From Actinomycetes bacterium (GTDB lineage Bacteria; Actinomycetota; Acidimicrobiia; Acidimicrobiales; Palsa-688), in NCBI GenBank assembly GCA_021827225.1, contig JAKAXG010000015.1, forward strand, positions 1 to 18,102: 18,102 nucleotides of DNA, read 5' to 3'. Position 1 is the first letter of the stretch. Every line of letters starts with the position of its first letter. Shown here in pieces: positions 1 through 7,628 of this stretch. The translations under genes were made by a program, and so were the position numbers. The notes under the pieces are model-generated. The model was not told the origin of the DNA. It saw nothing but the letters and a program-made list of their open reading frames with translations, and made no database searches.

Positions 1-107
1 AGCCGGCCCGCTGTTGAAAATATTAATCGAGTATTGATTGCAGGTCAACGATGAACTGACAACCACCCGGCCCGCCGCCCCTGCCTGGCGGCGTACGCCT
101 CCGGCCA

Positions 108-173
108 GGAGTGGGGCCGCCCCCGGTCGGGAGTGGGGCCGCCCCCGGCCGGGAGCGGCGCCGTCACCGGCGG
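108..173. repeat. Three tandem copies of a 22-nt GC-rich repeat
   Basis: Copies lie at 108-129, 130-151 and 152-173. The first two differ at a single base; the third is degenerate (about 17 of 22 positions match). Each of the first two copies contains GGGGC-C-GCCCC, which can fold into a small hairpin. The array sits just 3' of livF, and its last copy forms one arm of the inverted repeat next to the livF stop. It may act in 3'-end formation or may be a neutral minisatellite; the sequence does not decide this. Confidence 0.6.
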
Positions 174-180
174 GGCGCCG
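156..180 (-). terminator. Possible hairpin terminator after livF
   Basis: CGGCGCC (156-162) and GGCGCCG (174-180) form a perfect 7-bp stem with an 11-nt loop. It begins one nucleotide past the livF stop codon (TAA, 184-182). No T-run follows on the minus strand, so this would be a U-less hairpin of the kind often proposed in GC-rich actinobacteria. The position is convincing, but the sequence alone does not prove termination. Confidence 0.4.
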
Positions 181-181
181 A

Positions 182-910
182 TTACTCGCTTCCGGCCCCG
201 GCTGGTGCCGGCGCAGCGGCCGACCGGCCGGCGAGGTAGGTGTTCTCGATCTCCGAGAGCCGTCGCCGGGCCACGTCGGAGGTCATGTCCATCTCGATGC
301 GACCGCGAAGCATCACGTAGACCCGGTCGGCGAACTTGAGCGCCTGGCGCACATGCTGCTCCACCAGGAGCACTCCGCAGCCGTCACGGTCAGCCGCTCC
401 CCGGACAGCTCCGAGCAGTCGCTGGACCACCAGGGGGGCCAGGCCCAGCGACAGCTCATCCGCCAGGAGCACCTTCGGGCGCCGACCGAGGGCTCGGGCC
501 AGGGTGAGCATCTGCTGCTCGCCGCCCGAGAGCAGACCGCCCCGGGTATGGAGGCAGCGCTCCAACTCCGGGAAGAGATCGAGGGCCGTCGATACATCTA
601 CTGACCCGCAGCGAAGGTTGTCGATCACATTGAGGCCCCGGAAGACGGAGCGTTCCTCCGTGACGTAGGACATCCCGTCCCTGGCCCGCTTGTGGAGCGG
701 CCGCTTCTCCGGCCTGCCCCCGAACCGGACCTCGCCGCTCTTCAACGGAAGCTCGCCGCTGAGCGAGAGCAGCGTGGTGGTCTTGCCTGCCCCGTTGGCG
801 CCAAGGAGCGCAACGACTTCGCCTTCTCCGACCTTCAAGTCGATGTCGTGGATGACCGCTTGGGGGCCGTATCCGGCCGTCATACCCTCGGCTTCGAGCA
901 CCAGGCTCAT
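182..910 (-). CDS. livF: LivF-type ATPase of a branched-chain amino acid (HAAT family) ABC transporter
   Basis: This 242-aa protein is the second cytoplasmic ATPase of an importer for hydrophobic amino acids or similar small polar compounds; it powers uptake together with the fused permease/ATPase encoded just upstream. Visible motifs are Walker A GANGAGKT (residues 37-44), the ABC signature LSGGEQQ (127-133), Walker B ending VLLADE (147-152) followed by LSLGLAP, and a switch region LLVEQH. The LADELSLGLAP wording and the short length are typical of LivF rather than LivG. The C-terminus carries an Ala/Pro/Gly-rich tail. The ATG start overlaps the preceding stop by 4 nt (ATGA, 910-907), so translation is probably coupled. 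The substrate cannot be read from the ATPase; this family also includes urea and amide importers. Confidence 0.9.
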   Translation of the reverse strand: MSLVLEAEGMTAGYGPQAVIHDIDLKVGEGEVVALLGANGAGKTTTLLSLSGELPLKSGEVRFGGRPEKRPLHKRARDGMSYVTEERSVFRGLNVIDNLRCGSVDVSTALDLFPELERCLHTRGGLLSGGEQQMLTLARALGRRPKVLLADELSLGLAPLVVQRLLGAVRGAADRDGCGVLLVEQHVRQALKFADRVYVMLRGRIEMDMTSDVARRRLSEIENTYLAGRSAAAPAPAGAGSE

Positions 911-3642
911 CGCTCCTCACCTCCGACCACGCCGGACGAGACGATCTCGCTCTCGGCTGCTTCGCTTGCCACCCCTCCGAGGTAGGCGGCCACCACCGTC
1001 TCGTTGTTACGTACTTCCTCCGGCGTGCCGCGTCCGATGACCCGGCCGAAGTCGAGCACCACCAGGTCGTCGCAGACGTTCATGACGAAGTTCATGTCGT
1101 GCTCGATGAGCAGAACGGCGATGCCCCACTCCCGGGCCAGCCGGGTCACGAGGTGGCCCAGTTCGGCCGTCTCTGCGTCGCCGAGGCCGGCGGCCGGCTC
1201 GTCGAGCAGGAGGACGCTCGGCTGGCTGGCCACCGCTCGGGCTATGGCGAGCAGCCGCCGCTTCCCGTACGAGAGGTCCTGGACCTGCCGGTCCAGATCG
1301 GCCTCCAGACCGAACTCGTGGATGGCGGCGACCACGGCGGCGGGAAGGGCCGAGCGTATCGGGTACAGCATGTCCCGGACGTAGCACCAGTTGTCCCCGG
1401 GGTCGGCCGCCACCCTCAAGTTGTCGATGACGGTGGAGTCCTCGAAAAGCTCCAGTGACTGGAAGGACCGGCTTATCCCGCCCCGGGACCGGCGCACGAC
1501 TGACCAGTCGTTGATCTGGTTCCCGTCGAGATTGATACGACCCCGGGTCGGGGGCGTGAACCCGGTGACCGCGTCGATGAAGCTGGTCTTGCCGGCGCCG
1601 TTCGGGCCGATCAGGCCGAGGATGCGCCCCGGCTGCACCGTCAGGCTGACGTCGTCCACGGCCGTGGTGGCGCCGTATCGGACCGTGAGGCCCTCCACCT
1701 CGAGGACCTTGGCCGTCACCCGCTCTCGCTCACCGCCCGACGGCTCGGCGGGCTCCAGCTCCGAAGCGGCAGTCTTGGCCTTGGGTTTCACGATCTTGCT
1801 CATCAGCCACCGCATCTGGGCAGTGGACTCGCGGGCTATGCCGTCCTGGTTCTGCAGGACCAGGAGGATGAGGATCACCCCCCCGATCAGCGTCAGGTAC
1901 TTGTCCAGACCCGAGAGGATGGAGTTGGTGATCTGCGTCCCCAAGCCGCCGTCGGCCAGTGTGGACCCGTAGAGGGGGCCGATCACGAACCCGATGCCGC
2001 CGATCATGGACCAACCCACGAACGTGATGGAGGTGAAGTTGGTGAAGTCGGTGTAGGTGATGGTCGAGTTGGCGAAGGCCAGGAGGATGCCGCCCGCCGC
2101 CGCCAATGCCGCCGCCACGGCGAACGCGTACAGCTTGGCATTCATGACGTTCACGCCCAGCGCGGCGGCCGCCCGCTCGTTGGTCCGTACCGCGATCAGG
2201 CGCCGCCCCGACCGGCTGCGCCGGATGTTCGCCACCATCAGTCCGGCTGCGAGGAGGACGATCAGGCACATGAAGCCGTAGCGGGCCGGATGGGTTATCT
2301 GGCTGACGTCGAGGCCGAAGACCTTGGGATCACCGACCTGGGTCCCGGAAATGCCGCCGGTGTAGTTGCTGTTGTCGAACAGCATCAGCTCCAAGGCGGT
2401 GCCCAAACCCAGCGTCACCACCGCGAAGTTGATGCCCCGGGTCCGGGCGGCGGGGAGCACGAACAGCACGCCCAGCGGGATGGTGCCGAGGATGCCCAGG
2501 ATGGCCGCCGCCCAGAACGGCAGACCGGCGGCCGACGCCAGCCGACCGGCGACCCACGCCCCGAAGCCGGCGATGGCGTACTGGGCGAGGGACAGCTGTC
2601 CGGTGTAGCCGGTCACAACGACGATCGACATGAGGATCAGGGCGGTCGCCATCGAGAAGGAGAAGGCGTCGACCCAGCTCGGGGACGTGGTCAGCAGGAG
2701 GACCGCCATGATCGCCGCCGCGAACCCGATGGCCCCGGGCCGGATGCGGCCCGAGCCGAGAGCCGGCAGTCGCTGCAGGAAGAAGTCCCGGAGCGGGATG
2801 GCCTGGCCCCGGACGACCATCACGACGATGATGATCACGAACGGAACAGACTGGGCCACGCCCGGCTGGGTGACGTACCGGGTGAGCTCGGTCTCCACCA
2901 CGCCGATCACCACAGCCGCCACGAAGGCGATCGGGAAGGAGCGGAACTGGGCGACGAGGGCCGCCGCCAGGGCGGCGAGCACCAGGTTTGTCAGGATGGT
3001 CACCTGGAGGGTGACGATCGGGGTCACGAGGATGGCGGCCAGACCGGCCATGGCCGAGCCCAGCGCCCAGTTGGCCGTGGCGATGGTGTCCGGCGACCAG
3101 CCGAGCGAGGAAGCGGCGCGCTCGTTCTCGGCCACAGCCGTCGTGGCGATCCCGAACGGCGTGTACCTGTAGAGGGCGTAGAGACCGGCGGTCAGCACGA
3201 TCGCGATGCCCAGCAAGTAGAACCGGTCGGAGGTGACGGCGATGCTGCCGATGTGGATCTGACTGGTCGGCAGCGAGCTCGGAACGAACTTCACCGTGGC
3301 GCCGAACTTGATGACCATGATGGCCTGCAGCGTGATGAGCACGCCGAGCGTGGCGACGATACGGGCCAGGGGCGAGGCACGGCGCAACTGGCGCATGATC
3401 AGCAGATGGGTGAGCACCCCCAGTAGGGCCGCAACCGCTATTCCGGCGAGCAACCCGACGATGTAGGGGGCACCGTTGCTCACGGAGACTTCGTATTCCA
3501 CATAGGCACCGACCATGCCTATGGCGCCCTGGGCGAAGTTCAGGACACCCGAACCCCGGTAGATGAGGACCAGCCCCTGTGAGGCCAAGGAGTACATGGC
3601 CCCCAGGCCGAAGCCCAGAAGCGCATAACTGATTACTTGCAC
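907..3642 (-). CDS. Fused LivH-LivM-LivG: two permease domains and one ATPase of a HAAT-family ABC transporter
   Basis: This single 911-aa protein carries three parts that are usually separate: a LivH-type permease (about residues 1-290), a LivM-type permease (about 300-605, with GYTGQLSLAQ near 345-354) and a LivG-type ATPase (about 645-890). The ATPase has Walker A GPNGAGKT (679-686), signature LSYGKRRLLAIARA (790-803), Walker B LLLDEP (811-816) and switch His848 in IEHDM. A hydrophilic linker rich in Lys, Glu and Pro (about 618-642) joins LivM to LivG. The frame is open up to 3933, but the first 97 codons would give an Arg-rich, non-membrane sequence. The GTG at 3642 has a strong Shine-Dalgarno site and starts exactly at a LivH-like N-terminus (VQVISYALLGFGLGAMYSLA). 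No livK binding-protein gene is adjacent. Permease/ATPase fusions occur in actinobacteria, so this is probably a working protein rather than an assembly error. Confidence 0.88.
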   Translation of the reverse strand: MQVISYALLGFGLGAMYSLASQGLVLIYRGSGVLNFAQGAIGMVGAYVEYEVSVSNGAPYIVGLLAGIAVAALLGVLTHLLIMRQLRRASPLARIVATLGVLITLQAIMVIKFGATVKFVPSSLPTSQIHIGSIAVTSDRFYLLGIAIVLTAGLYALYRYTPFGIATTAVAENERAASSLGWSPDTIATANWALGSAMAGLAAILVTPIVTLQVTILTNLVLAALAAALVAQFRSFPIAFVAAVVIGVVETELTRYVTQPGVAQSVPFVIIIVVMVVRGQAIPLRDFFLQRLPALGSGRIRPGAIGFAAAIMAVLLLTTSPSWVDAFSFSMATALILMSIVVVTGYTGQLSLAQYAIAGFGAWVAGRLASAAGLPFWAAAILGILGTIPLGVLFVLPAARTRGINFAVVTLGLGTALELMLFDNSNYTGGISGTQVGDPKVFGLDVSQITHPARYGFMCLIVLLAAGLMVANIRRSRSGRRLIAVRTNERAAAALGVNVMNAKLYAFAVAAALAAAGGILLAFANSTITYTDFTNFTSITFVGWSMIGGIGFVIGPLYGSTLADGGLGTQITNSILSGLDKYLTLIGGVILILLVLQNQDGIARESTAQMRWLMSKIVKPKAKTAASELEPAEPSGGERERVTAKVLEVEGLTVRYGATTAVDDVSLTVQPGRILGLIGPNGAGKTSFIDAVTGFTPPTRGRINLDGNQINDWSVVRRSRGGISRSFQSLELFEDSTVIDNLRVAADPGDNWCYVRDMLYPIRSALPAAVVAAIHEFGLEADLDRQVQDLSYGKRRLLAIARAVASQPSVLLLDEPAAGLGDAETAELGHLVTRLAREWGIAVLLIEHDMNFVMNVCDDLVVLDFGRVIGRGTPEEVRNNETVVAAYLGGVASEAAESEIVSSGVVGGEER

Positions 3643-4383
3643 GTCACTCCTCCGCTTGTGGTTGTGCCGAATGGTTCGTTGCGTGCCATCACGAGCCCGC
3701 CGGTGGCGTGCCGCCTGGATCCAGCGGTCGGACCCGGCATGGCGTTGGTGAGGTCGTGGGACTGGCCGTTCTGGACGGCCTCGGATGTCCCGTCGTCGCG
3801 AACTGGCAGGTGACACCGCGCTTGCCAGCGACGAATGCCGGCCGGCGTCGACTGTGGCAGGTTCCCGGAAATGCGTAGAGCGTCCGGAGTGTCGTGCAGC
3901 AATATCCCCCCTGGTACCGGAGCCGGTCGTCAACCGGGCCCTGTCTTACTGATGTCGCGGATGGATACCCGCGGCGAACCATCTCGGCCCCCCCGGACCG
4001 CTCTGGGCGACGGCTCGCGCCAACCGTCGCCCTACCTCCTCACCCGGAGTCCTTCATCCCGGGTCCGCTGCTCTCATCTCGATTCCCCCTGCCGACCACC
4101 GCTACCCGGGCCTGGGTGAACGGTACAATCCCCTCGCCACTGCGCTAGTCCTCCCCGGCGAGCTACCGATCGTTTGTTTGCGGCGATGATAGCTTCGACG
4201 CACCCCGCCGTCCACAAGTTTGCGGGCCGGTCACCGGTTTTCACGCTCCTGGCCAGGTCCCTCGGCGCCGCGACGATCCGGCAAGGGCGGTCCCCCGTCC
4301 TGCCCTGCGCGGGGCCTGCTCGGTGAACACCGTTAGGTGACCCTCGGGTCCCTACAGGTCCTCCCGAACGACCCCGGCCGACT
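3643..4383. other. 741-nt intergenic region with no recognisable gene
   Basis: This stretch lies between the alcohol dehydrogenase stop (4384) and the fused Liv start. Open frames on both strands give Arg/Pro/Ser-rich low-complexity proteins with no family signature, so I call none. It is long enough for a leader plus promoter. A locally AT-richer part lies near 4165-4220. An inverted repeat CTCGCC (4133-4138) / GGCGAG (4157-4162) with an 18-nt loop is present. On the minus strand TTGTAC and TAGCGG, 18 nt apart near 4104-4128, are a weak promoter candidate. No livK fragment, tRNA or riboswitch core was recognised. Confidence 0.6.
3648..3653 (-). promoter_or_regulatory. Ribosome binding site that sets the start of the fused Liv gene
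   Basis: On the minus strand GGAGGA is followed by five nucleotides and then GTG (3642-3640). This near-perfect Shine-Dalgarno site fixes the start inside a frame that stays open for 97 more codons upstream. Confidence 0.8.
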
Positions 4384-5481
4384 TCAAGACCCGAACTCCA
4401 GGATCGCCCGGCCGAGGACGCGGCCCTCGGCCAGCTCGGTCGTGGCCTCGTTGATCTCGCTGATGGGGTACCGGCGGGTCACCAAGCTGTCGAGATCGAG
4501 CTTGTCCTGCTGGTACCAGCGCAGGAACATCGGGAAGTCCCGCTCGGGTATGCACGATCCGCCGATGGAGCCCCGGTAGGACTTCTCACCGATCAGGACG
4601 CTGCGAGTGTCCAGTTCGATGTTCGTCTGAGGGACCCCCACCAGCACGGCCACCCCGCCGCGCTCCGCTCCCATCACCCCGTAACGGGTCGCCTGCAGGA
4701 TCTGCTCCATCGTTGCTTTGACGCCGATGCAGTCAAAAGCGACGTCCACTCCACCGGCCGGCCGATAGTCGCTGTCAGGCTCGTCGGGCCTCTTGGTGAT
4801 CTCCCGGATGGCCCGGACGGCGTCACCTCGGGAGGCATCCACCAGATGGGTCGCCCCGAAGCGCTTGGCCATCTCCAGCTTCGCCGGGTCGAGATCCACG
4901 GCGATCACGGGGTCGGCACCGGTGATGGCCGCCGCGGCCACGGCCGACAAGCCCACGCCCCCGACCCCGAATACCGCGACGCTCTGTCCGGGTCGCACAT
5001 CGGCCGTGCGGGTCACCGCGCCGGCACCGGTCATGACCGCGCAGCCGATGATGGCGGTCACATCCGTGGGGGCCCAGTCCGGCAGCGGTACTACGTAGGC
5101 CTCGTCGGCGATGGTGTGATCGGCCCAGGTGAACACGTTCGTGGTGACCGCCTCGGTGCCGTCGGCGAGAGGAAGCCGGATCGGCTGGGGGGCGCGGCCG
5201 CGCAGGGGCTGGCGCGGAATCCAGGTCACCATGACCCTCTCCCCCACCGACGCTCCGGTCACCTGCGAGCCGACGGCGATCACCACGCCCGTCGACTCGT
5301 GGCCGAGGACCACGGGACCGGGGCGGGAGCTGTGCATCTGATGGAGCTGGCTGTGGCAGATCCCGCTGGCGAACTGGCGCACCACCACCTGGTGCGGGCC
5401 GGGATCGGGGAGCTCCACGGTCTCGATCCGCAGCGGTCCGTCCTCCTGCGGCAGCACGACGACAGCGGCGGTTGTACCCAT
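4384..5481 (-). CDS. Zinc-dependent alcohol dehydrogenase (MDR superfamily)
   Basis: This 365-aa medium-chain dehydrogenase is predicted to oxidise or reduce an alcohol/aldehyde pair with NAD(H). The catalytic-zinc ligands are in place: Cys42 in GICHSQ, His61-Glu62 in GHESTG, and Cys147 in GCAVMTG. The Rossmann fold shows GVGGVG (172-177), with Asp196 at the position that favours NAD over NADP. The lobe that normally holds four cysteines for the structural zinc (about 86-108) contains none; it reads WIPRQPLRGRAPQP and is rich in Pro and Arg. The start is the ATG at 5481, preceded on the minus strand by GGGGAG. The frame stays open to 5700, but that upstream part has no ADH-like content. The gene is divergent from the MFS exporter. 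The substrate is unknown; class III-like and mycothiol-dependent enzymes are relatives, but no specific assignment is safe. Confidence 0.87.
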   Translation of the reverse strand: MGTTAAVVVLPQEDGPLRIETVELPDPGPHQVVVRQFASGICHSQLHQMHSSRPGPVVLGHESTGVVIAVGSQVTGASVGERVMVTWIPRQPLRGRAPQPIRLPLADGTEAVTTNVFTWADHTIADEAYVVPLPDWAPTDVTAIIGCAVMTGAGAVTRTADVRPGQSVAVFGVGGVGLSAVAAAAITGADPVIAVDLDPAKLEMAKRFGATHLVDASRGDAVRAIREITKRPDEPDSDYRPAGGVDVAFDCIGVKATMEQILQATRYGVMGAERGGVAVLVGVPQTNIELDTRSVLIGEKSYRGSIGGSCIPERDFPMFLRWYQQDKLDLDSLVTRRYPISEINEATTELAEGRVLGRAILEFGS

Positions 5482-5549
5482 GAGCTCCCCCTTTGTGTGA
5501 TGGAAGCACCGCCGATGGTTCCCCCGAGCGGCCGGCCTCCCCGTAGCGT

Positions 5550-5559
5550 CCAGAATATT
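5550..5559 (-). promoter_or_regulatory. AATATTCTGG element, candidate promoter/operator of the alcohol dehydrogenase gene
   Basis: On the minus strand this reads AATATTCTGG, about 70 nt before the alcohol dehydrogenase ATG. It overlaps two possible -10 boxes, TACAAT and TATTCT; no good -35 is visible. The identical 10-mer lies about 50 nt before the CocE-type hydrolase (9421-9430), also on the minus strand and with similar GAGGG and CGGGGAG flanks. Confidence 0.35.
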
Positions 5560-5612
5560 GTAGGAGGGCAGGCGCCCGCCAGTGTTTCCCGCCGGACGGG
5601 TCGCCGATCCGC

Positions 5613-5640
5613 TTGACCGGGACACCCGACGCGATATATT
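5613..5640 (+). promoter_or_regulatory. Predicted sigma-70-type promoter of the MFS exporter gene
   Basis: TTGACC (5613-5618) and TATATT (5635-5640) are separated by 16 nt and differ from the vegetative consensus by one base each. The promoter points towards the MFS gene and would give a 5' leader of roughly 90 nt. Confidence 0.6.
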
Positions 5641-5700
5641 CAACGACGGAGCGACGGTCCGCTGAGGGAGCACCCGAGCGTCCGGGGGGAAAGAAGCCAC

Positions 5701-5739
5701 TTGCCGCTCGATGACTACACCAACGGTAGCGGCAGTTGA
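5701..5739 (+). CDS. Possible 12-codon leader peptide overlapping the MFS start
   Basis: TTG (5701) opens a short frame that reads TTG-CCG-CTC-GAT and ends in TGA at 5737-5739. Its stop overlaps the TTG start of the MFS gene in a TTGA arrangement, which would allow translational coupling. A purine-rich GGGGGAAAGAAG lies just upstream (5685-5696). It is very short and uses a TTG start, so it may be chance. The ATG at 5711 in a third frame is an alternative reading of the same region. Confidence 0.2.
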   Translation: MPLDDYTNGSGS

Positions 5740-7586
5740 GCCGCGGCGCGTCGGCCCTCCGCCGGTCCAGGGTCGCCGGACCGAACTACCGGTGGGTGGC
5801 TCTGACCAATACGACCATAGGAGTGCTGATGGTCGTGGTCAACGGGTCCATAACCATCATCTCGCTGCCCGACATCTTCCGGGGGATTCACCTCGACCCA
5901 CTGGCCCCCGGCAACAGCTCCTACTTCCTCTGGGTGCTGATGGGCTTTCTGCTCATCACATCCGTGCTGGTCCTCACCTTCGGGCGGCTCGGCGACATGT
6001 ACGGCCGGGTCCGGATGTACAACCTGGGGTTCGCCATCTTCACCGTGTTCTCGATCCTCCTGGCGGTGACCTGGCTGAAGGGACCGGCCGGCGCCCTCTG
6101 GATCATCCTGATGCGGATCGGCCAGGGGATCGGCGGATCGCTGGAATTCGCCAACTCGACGGCCATACTGACCGACGCCTTCCCCGAGAACAAGCGGGGT
6201 TTCGCCCTCGGAGTGAACAGTGTGGCCGCGATAGCCGGCTCTTTCATCGGACTTCTGCTGGGCGGGATCCTGGCACCCATCTCCTGGCGGTTGGTGTTCC
6301 TCGTCTCCGTGCCGTTCGGGGTGTTCGGGACGGCGTGGGCCTACCTCAAGCTGGTGGACAACGGCGTGAGAACCCCGGCGTCGATCGACTGGTTCGGCAA
6401 CGTGACGTTCGCACTCGGCCTCACCGGGCTGCTCACCGGCATCGTGTACGGAATCCAGCCGTACGGTGGCCATTCCATGGGCTGGACCAACCCACTGGTC
6501 CTCGGCGCCGTGTTCGGCGGCTTGGGCCTTCTGGCGGTGTTCACATGGGCGGAGACCCGGGTCGCCGACCCCATGTTCCGGCTCCCCCTGTTCCGGATCC
6601 GGGCGTTCAGCGCCGGCAACCTCGCCGGCCTCCTGGCCGCCCTGTCGCGCGGCGGTCTGCAGTTCATGCTGATCATCTGGCTGCAGGGCATCTGGCTGCC
6701 GCAGCACGGCTACGATTTCGCCGAGACCCCGCTGTGGGCGGGCATATACATGCTGCCGCTCACGTTCGGCTTCCTCGTCGCCGGGCCGGCGTCCGGAGTG
6801 CTGTCCGACCGTTACGGAGCGCGACCGTTCGCCACCCTCGGCATGGTGGGCTCGGGCGCCGCCTTCGGGGTTCTCGAGCTCCTACCCGTGGATTTCCCCT
6901 ATCCGGTGTTCGCGCTGGTCCTGCTCGTCATGGGGCTCACCATGGGGTTGTTCGCGGCACCGAACCGGGCGGCGATCATGAACAGCCTGCCGCCCGATGA
7001 GCGCGGCGCCGGTGCCGGTATGACCACCACGTTCCAGAACTCCGCCACGGTCATGTCGATCGGCATCTTCTTCACCGTCATCACCGTGGGCCTGGCGGCC
7101 GCCCTCCCCGGTCACCTCGAGGCCGGTCTGACCGCGGCTGGGGTGCCGGCGCACGCCGCCGATCAGATCGCCCGCCTCCCGCCTATCGGTGTGCTCTTCG
7201 CCAGCTTCCTCGGGATCAACCCCCTCGGCCACCTGCTGTCCAGCGCGGGCGTCATCAACCAGATGGCTCCCTCCCAGGTGGCCCGCCTGACCGGCCACCA
7301 GTACTTCCCCCACCTGATCAGCGCGCCGTTCGGTCAGGGTCTGCACTACGCGTTCGACTTCGCCATCGCCTCTTCGGTGGTCGCGGCGTTGGCCTCGTGG
7401 ATGCGGGGAGGGAAGTACCTGCACGTCGTCGCCCCGTTGGCCGAAGAGGTCGAGATGGGATGGGTCGACGAGGCGGACATCTCCCTGCCCACTGCCGGGC
7501 CGGCCGGCGTCGCGGACCTCGACGCCCTGCGGCTACGCCCGACGGGGGCCGGGGACCCGGTCGACGGCCGGGCGTCGCCCCCGTAA
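5736..7586 (+). CDS. MFS multidrug exporter, DHA2 (14-helix) type
   Basis: This 616-aa membrane protein resembles proton-driven DHA2 drug exporters (EmrB/QacA group). It shows MFS motif A as GRLGDMYGRVR (83-93), a motif C-like Gly-rich helix around 159-178, and many hydrophobic segments compatible with 14 helices. A hydrophilic tail of about 60 residues follows the last helix. In helix 1 the acidic residue usual in DHA2 proteins is replaced: the segment reads VVVNGSITIISLP. An in-frame TAG (5727-5729) forces the start to TTG at 5736 or to a later codon such as GTG at 5796; neither has a good ribosome site. An ATG at 5711 in another frame gives a natural-looking N-terminus, so a frameshift or sequence error is possible. 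Its own promoter lies at 5613-5640. It is divergent from the dehydrogenase and convergent with the CocE-type hydrolase. The substrate is unknown. Confidence 0.85.
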   Translation: MSRGASALRRSRVAGPNYRWVALTNTTIGVLMVVVNGSITIISLPDIFRGIHLDPLAPGNSSYFLWVLMGFLLITSVLVLTFGRLGDMYGRVRMYNLGFAIFTVFSILLAVTWLKGPAGALWIILMRIGQGIGGSLEFANSTAILTDAFPENKRGFALGVNSVAAIAGSFIGLLLGGILAPISWRLVFLVSVPFGVFGTAWAYLKLVDNGVRTPASIDWFGNVTFALGLTGLLTGIVYGIQPYGGHSMGWTNPLVLGAVFGGLGLLAVFTWAETRVADPMFRLPLFRIRAFSAGNLAGLLAALSRGGLQFMLIIWLQGIWLPQHGYDFAETPLWAGIYMLPLTFGFLVAGPASGVLSDRYGARPFATLGMVGSGAAFGVLELLPVDFPYPVFALVLLVMGLTMGLFAAPNRAAIMNSLPPDERGAGAGMTTTFQNSATVMSIGIFFTVITVGLAAALPGHLEAGLTAAGVPAHAADQIARLPPIGVLFASFLGINPLGHLLSSAGVINQMAPSQVARLTGHQYFPHLISAPFGQGLHYAFDFAIASSVVAALASWMRGGKYLHVVAPLAEEVEMGWVDEADISLPTAGPAGVADLDALRLRPTGAGDPVDGRASPP

Positions 7587-7627
7587 GGGCGGTTTCGGCA
7601 GCGACGGCGCCATCAGCCTGGCCGCCC
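7587..7627. terminator. Weak inverted repeat between convergent MFS and hydrolase genes
   Basis: The 42-nt gap between two stop codons is bounded by GGGCGG (7587-7592) and CCGCCC (7622-7627), which could pair as a 6-bp stem around a long loop that itself has GGCGCC. It is the only place for a terminator here, but the pairing is weak. Confidence 0.25.
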
Positions 7628-7628
7628 C

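Noticed and set aside
3643..3933. 97-codon upstream extension of the fused Liv gene
   Set aside because: It encodes an Arg-rich sequence without LivH character, while GTG 3642 has GGAGGA at ideal distance and starts at the LivH homology.
4123..4128. TACAAT -10 box on the plus strand
   Set aside because: There is no matching -35 and no plus-strand gene follows within reach.
4321..4345. Short hairpins (CGGTG/CACCG and GACCC/GGGTC) after the dehydrogenase stop
   Set aside because: Both have 5-bp stems with only 2 nt between the arms and no T-run, too weak to call a terminator.
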